In this document: positions 9,075 through 18,454 of the stretch, one piece after another
How positions within the stretch are numbered: the first letter of the stretch is position 1
Layout: every line of letters begins with the position of its first letter
DNA from: CBDFNC01 sp965249895
GTDB taxonomy: Bacteria > Pseudomonadota > Gammaproteobacteria > Enterobacterales > CBDFNC01
Assembly: GCA_965249895.1 (NCBI GenBank)
Contig: CBDFNC010000001.1
Span: 620,001-684,000, forward strand
Direction: 5' to 3'
DNA: 64,000 nucleotides
Program-made: the position numbers and the translations under genes
Notes under the pieces: model-generated
What the model saw: the letters and a program-made list of their open reading frames with translations, nothing else
Told to the model about the DNA's origin: nothing
Databases searched by the model: none

Positions 9075-9770
9075 ATGAGACATATAAAGAGTATTGTAAA
9101 GAAGGTACCTCTGCTGAATTCACTAGCACGTTGGACGCATATCCAGTATCTAAATAAGACATTTTCTGGCTCAGGAGATTATTGGCGATCTCGGTATAAA
9201 AACGGTGGAAATTCAGGTGATGGCTCGTATAACCTGCTTGCGGAGTTTAAGGCAAAAGTCTTAAACACTTTTGTAAGTGAGAACGCTGTTTCGTCTATTA
9301 TCGAGTTTGGCTGTGGTGATGGAAATCAACTGACATTGGCTAACTATCCAGATTATACGGGGTTAGACGTGAGTCAGGATGCAATAGAGAAGTGTGAAAT
9401 ATTATTTAGTCAAGATTTGTTGAAAAGATTCAAATTGTTGGTTGATTTTAAAGGAGAAAAAGCAGAGCTTACTCTGTCGTTGGATGTTATTTACCATTTA
9501 GTGGAAGATGACGTGTTCGACAGTTATATGAAAAAACTGTTTGAATCTTCTGACCGATATGTAGTCATATATTCAAGTAATAAATCAGAACAAGGATTGG
9601 TTGAATATCCTCATGTTAAACATAGGGAATTCACATTGTGGGTAAAGAATAACAAACCAGGGTGGCAAATGAAAGAACACATCAAAAATGAGTATGACTT
9701 TAACGGTGACACTAGAACTAGCTCATGTGCAGACTTTTATATATATGAGAAAGAAGCAGTTGGTGGTTAA
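9075..9770 (+). CDS. Class I SAM-dependent methyltransferase
   Basis: A 231-residue protein. The SAM-binding loop IIEFGCGDGNQLTL is at about 75-88, followed by YTGLDVSQDAIEKC (motif II acidic residue) near 94-107 and LSLDVIYHLVEDD (motif IV region) near 135-147. The YWRSRYKNGGNSG segment near 36-48 is common in small methyltransferases of O-antigen loci, which cap or decorate sugars. The substrate is unknown. Base composition is AT-rich like the next two genes. It is separated from both neighbours by gaps of over 300 bp and appears to be transcribed alone. Confidence 0.8.
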   Translation: MRHIKSIVKKVPLLNSLARWTHIQYLNKTFSGSGDYWRSRYKNGGNSGDGSYNLLAEFKAKVLNTFVSENAVSSIIEFGCGDGNQLTLANYPDYTGLDVSQDAIEKCEILFSQDLLKRFKLLVDFKGEKAELTLSLDVIYHLVEDDVFDSYMKKLFESSDRYVVIYSSNKSEQGLVEYPHVKHREFTLWVKNNKPGWQMKEHIKNEYDFNGDTRTSSCADFYIYEKEAVGG

Positions 9771-10279
9771 TAAACTATTTTAATTAATCCTCCATTAGCT
9801 ATGAACGCCATACTTGTGATTTCTGAACAATATATACTGGTGTGTTCACTTTTAGGAATTTAGTCTTGAGCCCAGATAATCAGTGTAACATTCATGATTA
9901 AAAGTCGGCAGGTAGCCAATTACTGTAAATGGCTTGCACTTTGTGGAAAAGAAACGGGCTATGTGTTCTCAATGAAAGTAGGACTAAGGGCATATTAGGT
10001 GCTAGTAGAATAGCGAACTCACGTTTTAACGAAAATGCAGCTTTTTGCGCTTTCTGGATTCTGATTGGATAGAAGGTGTCGGATTTGTAAGATTTAAGGT
10101 TTCTAAATTGTCAATGCTCTGATTAGTGTAAGCGTAGTCAGATGCAAATAATTAGCTAAGTATGCTAAAGCGACAATGGTGTTTTTTTCGATTACTTTAG
10201 TCCTTTGAGGGTATCATCGAATAAGCCTCCGATATTATTGGAGATATAAGATATATAATTTTAGTTATGGTTATTTTAA
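9771..10279. other. Gene-free AT-rich stretch
   Basis: About 500 bp with no ORF, ribosome site or strong hairpin that I can support. Short open pieces, for example from 9896, look like debris of a decayed gene. Nothing is recognisable. Confidence 0.4.
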
Positions 10280-11344
10280 ATGAAGCTCTTAGTTCTGTGC
10301 TCAGATTACCCCTGCAAAGATAACCCTTACAAGGTTGCATGGTCTCATGCCCGCAATGTTCACTATTTAGCATCAGGGCTGTCTGTTCATGTTTGTAACT
10401 TTGCAACTTTAGAAAACTATGAAATTGATGGGGTTCAAGTACTTTCGAAAGAAAGTATAACTGATATAGATGATACGTATGACATAGTTGTTTCACACTC
10501 ACCAAATCTGAGGTGGCATATCCCATTATTATGGAAAGTTAAAAAAGCTAAAGTGGTTCTTTTCTTTCATGGGAGTGAGTCTTTATATATATATAAAGAT
10601 TACCCGAAACCATATTATTATAATAAGCCTTCGATAAAAGAGTTTATGGTTAGGAGTGTTTATGATTACATTAAGATGAAGGCTCTTCACTATTTCATCA
10701 ATAATAAATTTCAGAGAGTGAGTTTAGTGTTTGTCAGTGGGTGGATGAAAGAGATGTTTGAGAAAAATGTTCATCCACTTAATGTGAAGCATAATGTCAG
10801 AGTGATTAACAATTGTCTGTGGACCGATTTTTATTCCCAAACTTACGGGGATCCTAAGGAATACTTAGCCGATTTCATTACACTGCGTCGTTTTGATGAG
10901 AGTAAATACAGTATTGATAAAGTGGTTGAGTTTGCTAGCTCTAACCCTCAATATTCGTTTCATGTGTATGGGCAGGGTGACTATTTTAAGCATAATGAAC
11001 CACCGAAGAATATGACAGTTTTCTATCAACATATTCACCAGAAAGAGTTAACTGCACTACTGTCACGCTATCGATATGCTCTAATGCCCACAAGGTTTGA
11101 TGCTCAAGGAGTGATGGCATGTGAGATTTCGGCATATGGTATGCCCTTAATTACAACTGACGTGGATATTATGCAGGAGATGCTTGCTGGGTTTGAAAAT
11201 GTAAAGTTTTTGCCTTTAGATTATTTTAATAAAAAAATGGATGAAAGTGAACTGCCGGTTTCTTCTAATGGGTCTGCTGGGAAATATAGATTCTCGTACG
11301 ATAATACAGTAAGAAAAGAAATTGAATTGTTTCTAAGTTTATGA
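10280..11344 (+). CDS. Glycosyltransferase, GT4/GT1-like (GT-B fold)
   Basis: A 354-residue protein. The start LLVLCSDYPCKDNPYKVAW and the segment VVLFFHGSESLYI (about 97-109) fit the acceptor domain of a GT-B transferase. FITLRRFDESKYSIDKVVEF (about 199-218) and PTRFDAQGVMACEISAYGMP (about 276-295) fit the nucleotide-sugar domain, with a glutamate in the E-x7-E region but a weakly conserved motif. Its role is probably assembly of the same surface polysaccharide as its neighbours. Very AT-rich DNA and a poor ribosome site match the neighbouring flippase gene 36 bp downstream, suggesting that the pair was acquired together. Confidence 0.7.
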   Translation: MKLLVLCSDYPCKDNPYKVAWSHARNVHYLASGLSVHVCNFATLENYEIDGVQVLSKESITDIDDTYDIVVSHSPNLRWHIPLLWKVKKAKVVLFFHGSESLYIYKDYPKPYYYNKPSIKEFMVRSVYDYIKMKALHYFINNKFQRVSLVFVSGWMKEMFEKNVHPLNVKHNVRVINNCLWTDFYSQTYGDPKEYLADFITLRRFDESKYSIDKVVEFASSNPQYSFHVYGQGDYFKHNEPPKNMTVFYQHIHQKELTALLSRYRYALMPTRFDAQGVMACEISAYGMPLITTDVDIMQEMLAGFENVKFLPLDYFNKKMDESELPVSSNGSAGKYRFSYDNTVRKEIELFLSL

Positions 11345-11380
11345 ATAGGTAGTTATTATATGGTTTTGGTGAGTTGAATT

Positions 11381-12664
11381 TTGCTTAAAAATGCTGGTTT
11401 CTATTTTTTGGGGGAGATGTTAAATAAGTCTATTCCTTTTCTAGCCTTGCCTATCTTGACTTACTATCTCAGTCCACATGACTTTGGTATTGTTGTTTCA
11501 TATCAATCCCTAATGCTTATAACAGAGGTTTTGGTTAGTGCTTCACTAAGCTATATGCTTGGAGTCTACTTTTTTAAATGTGAGCTAGATGTTTACCGTC
11601 GACTATTTAGTGCTTCAGTTATTTTTTCGTTTGTAACCTCTTTGGTGTTAATGTTACTTTTTTATTTTTTTAGTGAGCAGATCTTACTATACTCGGATGT
11701 TAGTGGTATTTGGATTGTTGGATTGCCTCTTATTTCCTTGTTTCAAGTTATTTTTTTATTCTACTCTACACACCTTCAGTCATCTGCCAAAGCTCTTTCA
11801 TTTGTTTTTTTACAGGTGTTGATCACAGCGCTAACTATTGTGCTGTCCATTGTTTTTTTGAAATATTTATCCCAAGATTGGGAAGGTAGATTGATAGCCA
11901 TATTTATAGCTTACTTTTTGGCTTTTATTATGAGTGTAACTTTGTCAGTTAAGAGTGGCTTGCTCGCCAAGCCGAATGTGTATTCTGAATTAGTTAGGCC
12001 TGCTAAATATGCTTTTTCTCTACTTCCTCATCAGATCTCTGAGTTTTTTAAGACTTATCAGGATAGGCTGGTGTTGATCTTGTTTACCAGTAGTGTAATT
12101 GTAGGGGAGTATGCAGTATCATTTCAAATTTGTTACATTGTGGTGGTAGTGTTCAATTCTTTGGACCGAGCTGTTCAACCTTATATATATAAAACACTAT
12201 CCCGCTCTTCTAGTGCTCATGTAGGTGTGAGAGGGTTGTATGGTTTCTATTTTATTTATATTGTTTTAGCCGCTTTTTTTTGTGTTTTTTTATATTTTAT
12301 TTTCCCGTATGTATTTTCTGTTTTGGTAGCTTCTAGCTACAATTACTCTTCAAATGTTGTTACTTTATTGATTGTGGCCTTCTTTTTTAGGGTAATAACG
12401 CTTCCTATGCTAAAAGTTCTAATGTTTATAGAAGCCTCATCTGTAATTTCTAAAATTTCGGTATCTACTAGCTGTGTAGGTGTAGTACTGGCAATGATGT
12501 TGGTTAGTGAATATAAGGCACCAGGTGTTGCATTTTCCTCGCTGATTTCGTTATCCTTGTTTTTCTTTCTAACTTTATATGTCTTATTTAGTAAAGTAAT
12601 AAGAAACGCTAAGTTTGATGCTCATAGAGAGGGTCGGTCAATTCTGGGTGACAGATCTAGATAG
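11381..12664 (+). CDS. Wzx-like polysaccharide flippase
   Basis: A 427-residue protein with about 12 hydrophobic helices and the start KNAGFYFLGEMLNKSIPFLA, typical of the MOP/PST exporter superfamily (Wzx, RfbX). It would flip undecaprenyl-pyrophosphate-linked repeat units to the periplasm. The start is a TTG preceded by GGTGAG about 8 bp upstream. It lies 36 bp after the GT4-like gene and is the only Wzx candidate in the window. No Wzy polymerase is recognised in the locus, although the end of the locus before base 1 is not seen. Codon use is strongly AT-biased. Confidence 0.8.
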   Translation: MLKNAGFYFLGEMLNKSIPFLALPILTYYLSPHDFGIVVSYQSLMLITEVLVSASLSYMLGVYFFKCELDVYRRLFSASVIFSFVTSLVLMLLFYFFSEQILLYSDVSGIWIVGLPLISLFQVIFLFYSTHLQSSAKALSFVFLQVLITALTIVLSIVFLKYLSQDWEGRLIAIFIAYFLAFIMSVTLSVKSGLLAKPNVYSELVRPAKYAFSLLPHQISEFFKTYQDRLVLILFTSSVIVGEYAVSFQICYIVVVVFNSLDRAVQPYIYKTLSRSSSAHVGVRGLYGFYFIYIVLAAFFCVFLYFIFPYVFSVLVASSYNYSSNVVTLLIVAFFFRVITLPMLKVLMFIEASSVISKISVSTSCVGVVLAMMLVSEYKAPGVAFSSLISLSLFFFLTLYVLFSKVIRNAKFDAHREGRSILGDRSR

Positions 12665-12667
12665 ATC

Positions 12668-12748
12668 TGTAGGAGTTGAACTTGTTCGGCGAACCTTGCT
12701 GGCACTGGCTTCGCCATTTTTGCCTATAAAGAGGCATCTGCTCCTACA
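12668..12748 (+). repeat. Intergenic palindromic repeat, family A, copy 2 (best-preserved ends)
   Basis: An 81-bp element with perfect 8-bp terminal inverted repeats TGTAGGAG and CTCCTACA. Its core is TTGTTCGGCGAACCTTGCTG and its right arm CCTATAAAGAGGCATC. It sits directly after the flippase stop codon and may also terminate transcription. Confidence 0.65.
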
Positions 12749-12840
12749 AAGATCGCAACTATTGTTACCTTTATTTCCGTGATTTGATGGGTTCCTCATA
12801 GAGCTGCTAGTTGATTAATTGTAATAATATTGGGGGCTGT

Positions 12841-14454
12841 TTGAAACTTGCCAACTATTATTTCACTTTACGCCATGTAAAGTGGATCCAAATATGGGAT
12901 CGGTTGCGCCGCAAAGCCAGAAAGTTGGATTGTGTTATGGATTTTGCCGCTCTAAAAGTGCGGCCGGTGACCCGTTGGACTTTCTGTGAAACTTCCTTTC
13001 CTTCTATCGAAACGGATGAAACCGCTACTTTCCTGAATCTCAAAGGGTCCATTAGATATTGGAACGATCCTGCTCAGGAAAAACTATGGTTATACAACCT
13101 GCATTATTTTGAAGATTTGGTCGCAACAAATGCTGGATCAAGATTAGATAACCATCAACGGTTAGTTGGACGCTGGATAAAAGAGAACCCAGCGGCAGAA
13201 GGGAATGGTTGGGAGCCTTATCCGACCTCGTTACGTATCGTCAATTGGGTCAAATGGTGGCTCAATGGAGTCGAACCAAATGAAAGTTGGTTATCCAGCC
13301 TTCAATTGCAGGCCCATGTGTTATCGCAGAATCTGGAATACCACCTGTTAGGAAATCATTTATTTGCCAATGCCAAGGCTCTGGTGTTTGCCGGTACGTA
13401 TTTAGAAGGAGAACAGGCTAATGCCTGGTTGAATAAAGGTCTGGCGATTCTCGATAAACAGATCCCCGAGCAAATCCTGGCAGATGGGGGTAATTTTGAG
13501 CTTAGTCCTATGTATCACAGCATAATGCTGTTGGATATTTTGGACCTAATCAATCTGGCCCAGACATATCCTAAAGTTCTTTCTGCCCAACGGCTAAACG
13601 AGTGGCGGGTGCTAGCAGAAAAGATGTTGAACTGGCTGCAAGTGATGAGCCACAAAGATGGTGAGATTTCCTTGTTTAATGATGCGGCAATGAGGATTGC
13701 GCCGACTCCTGATGTATTAAGGGAATATGCCAGGGGATTAAATATATCTTCCCGTCCTTCGCTCGAACAGGTTACTCATTTAGCCGAGTCCGGCTATATC
13801 CGGGTAGAAAAAGGGGCCGGAACAGCTATTTTGGATGTGGCTAAGGTGGGTCCTGACTATATACCTGGGCACGCCCATGCCGATACGCTTAGCTTTGAGT
13901 GGTCTTTTGGCCGGCAGAGAGTCTTCGTTAATTCGGGTACTTCATGTTATGGCTTGAGTGATGAAAGGTTAAGGCAAAGAAAAACGGCTGCCCATAATAC
14001 AGTCGAGGTGAATGGGCTGGATTCAACGGAGGTTTGGTCGGGTTTTCGTGTCGCCAGGCGAGCCTACCCTACGGCGCCTGAACTCGAGTCTAATAAAGCT
14101 ATCTTGGTTAAAGCCAGTCACGATGGTTACCACAGGTTAAAACCTAAGATTACCCATTGCAGAGAGTGGTGCTTCGATGAGTCTAGCTTTTCAGTGAAAG
14201 ATACCCTGCAAGGGAAATTTGACTCGGCGCTGGCTTTTTATCATCTACACCCTGATATCAGAGTCGTATCCAACAGCGAGACGAGGGCAACCCTTACCCT
14301 GGCTAATAACCAGATACTTAATGTAGAAGTAAATGGCGGTAAGCTGGCGGTGTCTGCGTCCAGTTGGCATCCGGAGTTTGGCCTGTCAGTTGCCAGTAAA
14401 AAACTAGTTATTCAATTATCTAACCCGGAGCTTACCGTTAAGGTGAGCTGGTAA
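12841..14454 (+). CDS. Heparinase II/III family protein (alginate lyase-like)
   Basis: About 537 residues from a TTG at 12841. This start is preferred over the TTG at 12811 because GGGGG lies 6-7 bp upstream. The N-terminal half is an alpha/alpha toroid with GNHLFANAKAL (about 176-186). The C-terminal half is beta-rich and carries GHAHADTLSFEW (about 345-356), the Heparinase_II_III signature. In O-antigen and capsule loci such proteins are paired with a WbuB-like GT4, exactly as here (the next gene starts 3 bp later). Whether it cleaves or modifies polysaccharide in this setting is not established. No clear signal peptide is seen. Confidence 0.85.
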   Translation: MKLANYYFTLRHVKWIQIWDRLRRKARKLDCVMDFAALKVRPVTRWTFCETSFPSIETDETATFLNLKGSIRYWNDPAQEKLWLYNLHYFEDLVATNAGSRLDNHQRLVGRWIKENPAAEGNGWEPYPTSLRIVNWVKWWLNGVEPNESWLSSLQLQAHVLSQNLEYHLLGNHLFANAKALVFAGTYLEGEQANAWLNKGLAILDKQIPEQILADGGNFELSPMYHSIMLLDILDLINLAQTYPKVLSAQRLNEWRVLAEKMLNWLQVMSHKDGEISLFNDAAMRIAPTPDVLREYARGLNISSRPSLEQVTHLAESGYIRVEKGAGTAILDVAKVGPDYIPGHAHADTLSFEWSFGRQRVFVNSGTSCYGLSDERLRQRKTAAHNTVEVNGLDSTEVWSGFRVARRAYPTAPELESNKAILVKASHDGYHRLKPKITHCREWCFDESSFSVKDTLQGKFDSALAFYHLHPDIRVVSNSETRATLTLANNQILNVEVNGGKLAVSASSWHPEFGLSVASKKLVIQLSNPELTVKVSW

Positions 14455-14456
14455 CT

Positions 14457-15683
14457 ATGCATATTCTTTTTTTAACTGATAATTTTCCACCCGAAGGGAA
14501 TGCGCCTGCCGCCAGGACGTATGAACACGCGACTCGCTGGGTTAAAGCCGGGCATAAAGTCACAGTGATCACTTGCGCACCGAATTTTCCAGAGGGAAAG
14601 GTTTTTGATGGATACAAAAATGCTTGGTACAGCAAATCAGAAATGGACGGCATCCAGGTTGTCAGGGTAAAAACTTATATCACGGCCAATGAAGGGTTTG
14701 CCAAACGGATCCTGGATTACCTGTCCTTTATGGTCAGCGGCTTTTTGGCAGGGTTATTTCAGGCCAGGCCGGATGTCGTTGTGGCGACATCGCCGCAATT
14801 TTTTTGCGCTTTGGCTGGCTGGGCTTTGGCCGGGGTTCGCCGAAAGCCATTTATTTTTGAGCTGCGAGATATTTGGCCCGCTTCCATTACGGCGGTTGGC
14901 GCCATGCAGGATAGTCTGGCGATTAAATGGTTGGAGAAAATTGAAATGTTTCTCTATCGCAGGGCCACTGGAATAATCAGCGTGACCCGGTCATTTAAGC
15001 ATGAACTTGTTAGCCGCGGAGTGCCTCAAGATAAGATTGCTGTGGTGCGAAATGGCGTGGATCTGCAGCAGTACCAACCTGCGCCTTCGAGTTGGCGAGA
15101 AAAACTGGGACTGGATAATAAATTCGTTGTTGGTTACCTGGGCACTCACGGCATGGCCCATGGTTTGGAGTTTGTGCTGGCTGGGGTCGAGAAGCTAAAG
15201 GAACATCAGGATATTGTGTTTTTGTTCGCCGGGGGAGGGGCTGCCCGCGCCCAGCTGGTGAAAACTGTGAAGGAAAAAGGCTTAACTAATGTGGTATTGG
15301 TTGATCGCCAGCCGAAAGAGGAGATGCCAGGGTTATGGACGGCCTGCGATCTATCACTGGTGCCACTACGGAATTCACCCTTGTTCAGTACTGTGATTCC
15401 TTCGAAGATCTTTGAATCCATGGCCATGGGGGTGCCTATACTGATGTCCCTACCCGAAGGGGAAGCAACTGAGATTATTAGCAGGCATGATTGCGGGCAG
15501 GTCATAGCACCGGAGTGTCCGGAAGTCATGGTAAAGGCTGTCCTGGAGCTGTCAGTTAATCCAAAACGGCTTGCTGTTTATCGTCAGAATGCGCTAGCTG
15601 CTGCACTGCTGTATTCCAGAGATGCATTGGCTCAAGATATGTTGACTGAACTGGAAAGGCTCAGTGCTAGCAAACCGTTATGA
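14457..15683 (+). CDS. GT4 glycosyltransferase, WbuB/WcaI-like
   Basis: A 408-residue GT-B enzyme. It begins ILFLTDNFPPEGNAPAART, a WbuB hallmark with the long N-terminal acceptor domain, and contains FELRDIWPASI (about 139-149) and VVRNGVDLQQY. The donor domain has VGYLGTHGMAHGL (about 222-234) and the late PSKIFESMAMGVPIL with its catalytic-region glutamate. WbuB-type enzymes transfer FucNAc or related sugars, consistent with the WbpM-type dehydratase upstream. It is translationally coupled to the heparinase-like gene (3-bp gap) and is the last recognisable gene of the polysaccharide locus. Confidence 0.85.
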   Translation: MHILFLTDNFPPEGNAPAARTYEHATRWVKAGHKVTVITCAPNFPEGKVFDGYKNAWYSKSEMDGIQVVRVKTYITANEGFAKRILDYLSFMVSGFLAGLFQARPDVVVATSPQFFCALAGWALAGVRRKPFIFELRDIWPASITAVGAMQDSLAIKWLEKIEMFLYRRATGIISVTRSFKHELVSRGVPQDKIAVVRNGVDLQQYQPAPSSWREKLGLDNKFVVGYLGTHGMAHGLEFVLAGVEKLKEHQDIVFLFAGGGAARAQLVKTVKEKGLTNVVLVDRQPKEEMPGLWTACDLSLVPLRNSPLFSTVIPSKIFESMAMGVPILMSLPEGEATEIISRHDCGQVIAPECPEVMVKAVLELSVNPKRLAVYRQNALAAALLYSRDALAQDMLTELERLSASKPL

Positions 15684-15710
15684 TGAGGACAGGTTAAATC
15701 TGGGCGCCAA

Positions 15711-15760
15711 GTAGAAGGCGCCGAACTTGTTCACCCTATAAAGAGGCATCCGCTCCTAAG
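15711..15760 (+). repeat. Intergenic palindromic repeat, family A, copy 3 (short)
   Basis: GTAGAAGGCGCCGAACTTG followed by CCTATAAAGAGGCATCCGCT and CCTAA. It is a shortened copy lacking the central GGCGAACC part of copy 2. Confidence 0.5.
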
Positions 15761-15796
15761 TTCGCAACATTTGCCTCTCATTGGCCTGGAGTCAGT

Positions 15797-15817
15797 GTTT
15801 CAGGATGGAAACTCGCT
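15797..15817 (+). repeat. Short dispersed repeat, family B, copy 2
   Basis: GTTTCAGGATGGAAACTCGC plus T. It overlaps the 3' end of the zinc-ribbon gene at 15800, so part of this repeat has become coding sequence or the gene end has been replaced by it. Confidence 0.5.
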
Positions 15818-16060
15818 ATGCTCCTGGCTGGTTAAAAACGACTGCCAGGTCAGGTACAAGGGACTCCGGTGCAAGGCCAGGGCGTGTTTTATCCTGTGCA
15901 ATGCCCTTGCTGGCTCGCCTTGCGCCATTAAGGTGATGGACGCGTGAAAATGAGCGTCCGCCAGCCGGTCAATTTGCCGCAACTTGTCGAGTTCCAGGCC
16001 GCAGCGGGTGCAGGGGCCTGGTTGTTTTAACCGGTTGCGGCAAACGGGACAGCGCTGCAT
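15800..16060 (-). CDS. Small zinc-ribbon protein of the Hsp70 operon
   Basis: An 86-residue protein. The N-terminal CPVC(x9)CTRCG pattern (CPVC at 4-7, CTRC at 17-20) is a four-cysteine zinc ribbon. The rest is helical (about 28-80) and resembles a single TPR-like hairpin. I do not recognise a named family. Its ATG overlaps the TGA of the Hsp70 gene by one base (TGATG), so it is the translationally coupled last gene of the chaperone operon. It is probably an adaptor or substrate-recognition factor (inference). The C-terminus runs into a family B repeat, so the final residues may not be ancestral. Confidence 0.6.
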   Translation of the reverse strand: MQRCPVCRNRLKQPGPCTRCGLELDKLRQIDRLADAHFHASITLMAQGEPARALHRIKHALALHRSPLYLTWQSFLTSQEHSEFPS

Positions 16061-17781
16061 CAGGACTCCAGGTAGTAGATAAGATCGGATATCTGCTCAA
16101 CCGCATCGGTCAGGGCCTGTTGATCTTTTTCGGCCAGGGCGTCCTCTATCCCTTCGATTTGCTCGATAATATCTTCTTGATCGTCTTGCGACACGGACTC
16201 TAGCATAGCTCTCGCCTTATCCACCAAGGCCCTGGCCTGAACTGCAAGCTGGTTTTCCTTATGCTGGTCGCCGGGCGTCTCCTCGCCAAACAGCGACTGG
16301 ATCCGGCTTCTGGCATTCTCGATACTCTGTTGATCATGCTTCGCCATGGAGTTGTCTATGGTTATGCTTTTTTCCAGACCTGTCTCTTTTTCCCTTGCTG
16401 TCACTTCGAGTATGCCGTCGAGATCCAGCGCCAGGGTTAGCACTATGGGGCTACCCGCCGGCACATCGCCGAGCCCTTCCACCAGAAACTGGCCTATGGA
16501 GATATTCTCCAGGGCGTCCCGGTTTTCCCCCTGGTAAATATTGACTTCGACGGACTCTTGTCCGTCCACCACAGTGTAAAACACCTCGCTTTTTTGCACC
16601 GGTAGCACAGCGTTTTTCGCGATGACAGGCACGTAGACAAAGGGGTACTCCATCCCTTCTTTTTCGCCCAGGGCGCTGGTGCCAAAGGTATATGGGGTAA
16701 TATCCAGCAGTACGGCGGAGACATCATGTCCGGCGATATTGGCCGCCTGCATGGCAGCGCCCATGGCGACGCAAAGGTCTGGGTTGATTTCGCTACGGGG
16801 TTGCAGCTGGAACAGGTCTTTGAGGTTTTGTTGGATCAGCGGCGTACGGGTGCTGCCTCCCACCAGTAAGATCTCGTCTATATCCGAGCTGGTTAAGCCT
16901 GCGCCGTCGAGGGCGATATGCACGGCTTCCAGGGTTTCATCGATAAAAGGCCGGATCATCTCCTGGTAATCTTCTCTGGCCAGCTCAAAGGAGAGGTGTG
17001 TCTCATTGGAGGTTAAAAACTCCTCCTCAATCAGGGCGTAGGGCGCGGAGGACAGCTTGATCTTGGCTTCTTCGGCGGCCCTGTGGATACGCGCCATGGC
17101 CAGGGGATCGGTAGAAATATCTACCCCTTGCTCTGTTAAATGGGCCAGCAAGGCATCGCAGATCTTGGCGTCAAAGTCGTCGCCCCCCAGCTGGTTATTA
17201 CCATGGCTTGCCAGCACCTCCACCACATCGTCTTGCAGGGATACCACAGAAACATCGAAGGTGCCGCCCCCAAGGTCATAGATCAGGGCTTTTTTGTGGG
17301 ATTTTTCGGTGATCTCATAAGCCAGCGCCGCCGCAGTGGGCTCGTTGATCATGCGAACCACCTCCAACCCGGCGATCTGCGCCGCTTCGCGGGTGGCATG
17401 GCGCTGGATATCGGAGAAGTAGGCGGGCACAGTGATCACCGCCTGGCTTACTGCGTGGCCCAGGTGGTTCTCGGCCTGGGTTTTTAGCTGGCGCAAGATG
17501 ATGGCGGATATCTCTTCCGGGCGGTAACTTTGCCCCGCAATCACCTCGAGGTGATCTGTGCCCATCCGGCGTTTGATGGACTTCACCGTACTTTCTGGAT
17601 AAAGCTCGTACTGGTTTTTCGCCGGCGTGCCAACCAGCACCTGGCCCGCTTGATCCCAGCCGACCACAGAAGGCAGCATAGGGCTGCCCTGGTTTTTGAT
17701 CACTGTGACCTGACCGTTTTCAACCACGGCTACCTCTGAATTCGTGGTGCCTAAATCTATTCCGATAATAGTGTTGTTCAT
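16060..17781 (-). CDS. Hsp70-family chaperone (DnaK paralogue)
   Basis: About 573 residues from the ATG at 17781, chosen because AGAGAAG lies just upstream; an ATG at 17817 would extend it by 12 residues. The ATPase domain has GIDLGTTNSEVAVV near the N-terminus, INEPTAAALAY, YDLGGGTFDVSV and LLVGGSTRTP. The substrate-binding beta domain follows (about 380-480). The lid is short, and there is no acidic C-terminal tail like that of housekeeping DnaK (638 aa in E. coli). It acts in the cytoplasm as an ATP-driven client-binding chaperone. Its own GrpE-like and J-like genes lie directly upstream, so it is a specialised system and not the housekeeping DnaK-DnaJ-GrpE set. Confidence 0.9.
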   Translation of the reverse strand: MNNTIIGIDLGTTNSEVAVVENGQVTVIKNQGSPMLPSVVGWDQAGQVLVGTPAKNQYELYPESTVKSIKRRMGTDHLEVIAGQSYRPEEISAIILRQLKTQAENHLGHAVSQAVITVPAYFSDIQRHATREAAQIAGLEVVRMINEPTAAALAYEITEKSHKKALIYDLGGGTFDVSVVSLQDDVVEVLASHGNNQLGGDDFDAKICDALLAHLTEQGVDISTDPLAMARIHRAAEEAKIKLSSAPYALIEEEFLTSNETHLSFELAREDYQEMIRPFIDETLEAVHIALDGAGLTSSDIDEILLVGGSTRTPLIQQNLKDLFQLQPRSEINPDLCVAMGAAMQAANIAGHDVSAVLLDITPYTFGTSALGEKEGMEYPFVYVPVIAKNAVLPVQKSEVFYTVVDGQESVEVNIYQGENRDALENISIGQFLVEGLGDVPAGSPIVLTLALDLDGILEVTAREKETGLEKSITIDNSMAKHDQQSIENARSRIQSLFGEETPGDQHKENQLAVQARALVDKARAMLESVSQDDQEDIIEQIEGIEDALAEKDQQALTDAVEQISDLIYYLES

Positions 17782-17809
17782 GATCTTCTCTTTATTTGCG
17801 TTTGGTCGC

Positions 17810-18454
17810 TTATGCATCCGGCTTATTGGCTATCACTTCGGCGCTGCGCAGTAGCTGGCCTTCCCAGGTATAACCCTTGCGGATCTCCCGGGTCACTATG
17901 GCGTTGCCAAGTGTGCTGTCTTGCACCGTATCCACTACCCGCATAGTTTCAGGATCCAGGGGATATCCGATAGCTTCGATGGCCTTTACCTGGTATTGCC
18001 CCAGCTTGTCATCCAGCCTTCTTAACGTCATGGTTTGCCCTTGCTGAGCCTGGGCCTGCTTACCGGCAAAGAGCCGGGCTAACCCTTTAGGTTTTACCTG
18101 ACTCGCCACTCCTGCCGCCAGTCTGTCCCTGAGATCCAGCAGATCCAACAAGACAGGCTGGAGCAGGGTTTGTTTCTGCGTATCCAGCTGTTTGCGGCAG
18201 CGCTCCAGGCTGGCTTGGCTTTGTTGCTGCTGCTGCTCCATGGCCGCAAACACGGTTTTAAACTCATCCAGGGCGGATTTCACCTGGCGGGACTCGCGTT
18301 TTACTTCGCTTTTGACCTCGGCCAGCTCGGTAAACAGGGAGAAGAGATCTATCTCTGCGGCGCTTTGCCCTGCGCTTGTCTCTTCGCTGTTTTCCAGTGA
18401 GGTCAGGTGTTGCTCAAACTGGGTTAATAGCTCAGAGCTGTCTATTTTACTCAT
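17810..18454 (-). CDS. GrpE-like nucleotide exchange factor
   Basis: A 214-residue protein. A long coiled coil (about 35-110, glutamine-rich near 73-80) is followed by a C-terminal beta domain. That domain has the GrpE-type pattern GYPLDPETMRVVD (about 163-175), then GNAIVTREIRKGYTWEGQLL and RSAEVIAN. It would release ADP from the neighbouring Hsp70. The long helix before the beta domain matches GrpE dimers, but overall similarity to housekeeping GrpE is low. It overlaps the J-domain gene by 4 bp (ATGA). The Hsp70 start lies 28 bp downstream. Confidence 0.75.
   Translation of the reverse strand: MSKIDSSELLTQFEQHLTSLENSEETSAGQSAAEIDLFSLFTELAEVKSEVKRESRQVKSALDEFKTVFAAMEQQQQQSQASLERCRKQLDTQKQTLLQPVLLDLLDLRDRLAAGVASQVKPKGLARLFAGKQAQAQQGQTMTLRRLDDKLGQYQVKAIEAIGYPLDPETMRVVDTVQDSTLGNAIVTREIRKGYTWEGQLLRSAEVIANKPDA

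Noticed and set aside
10197..10526. 109-residue minus-strand ORF
   Set aside because: Overlaps the start of a recognisable glycosyltransferase gene and shows no family features.
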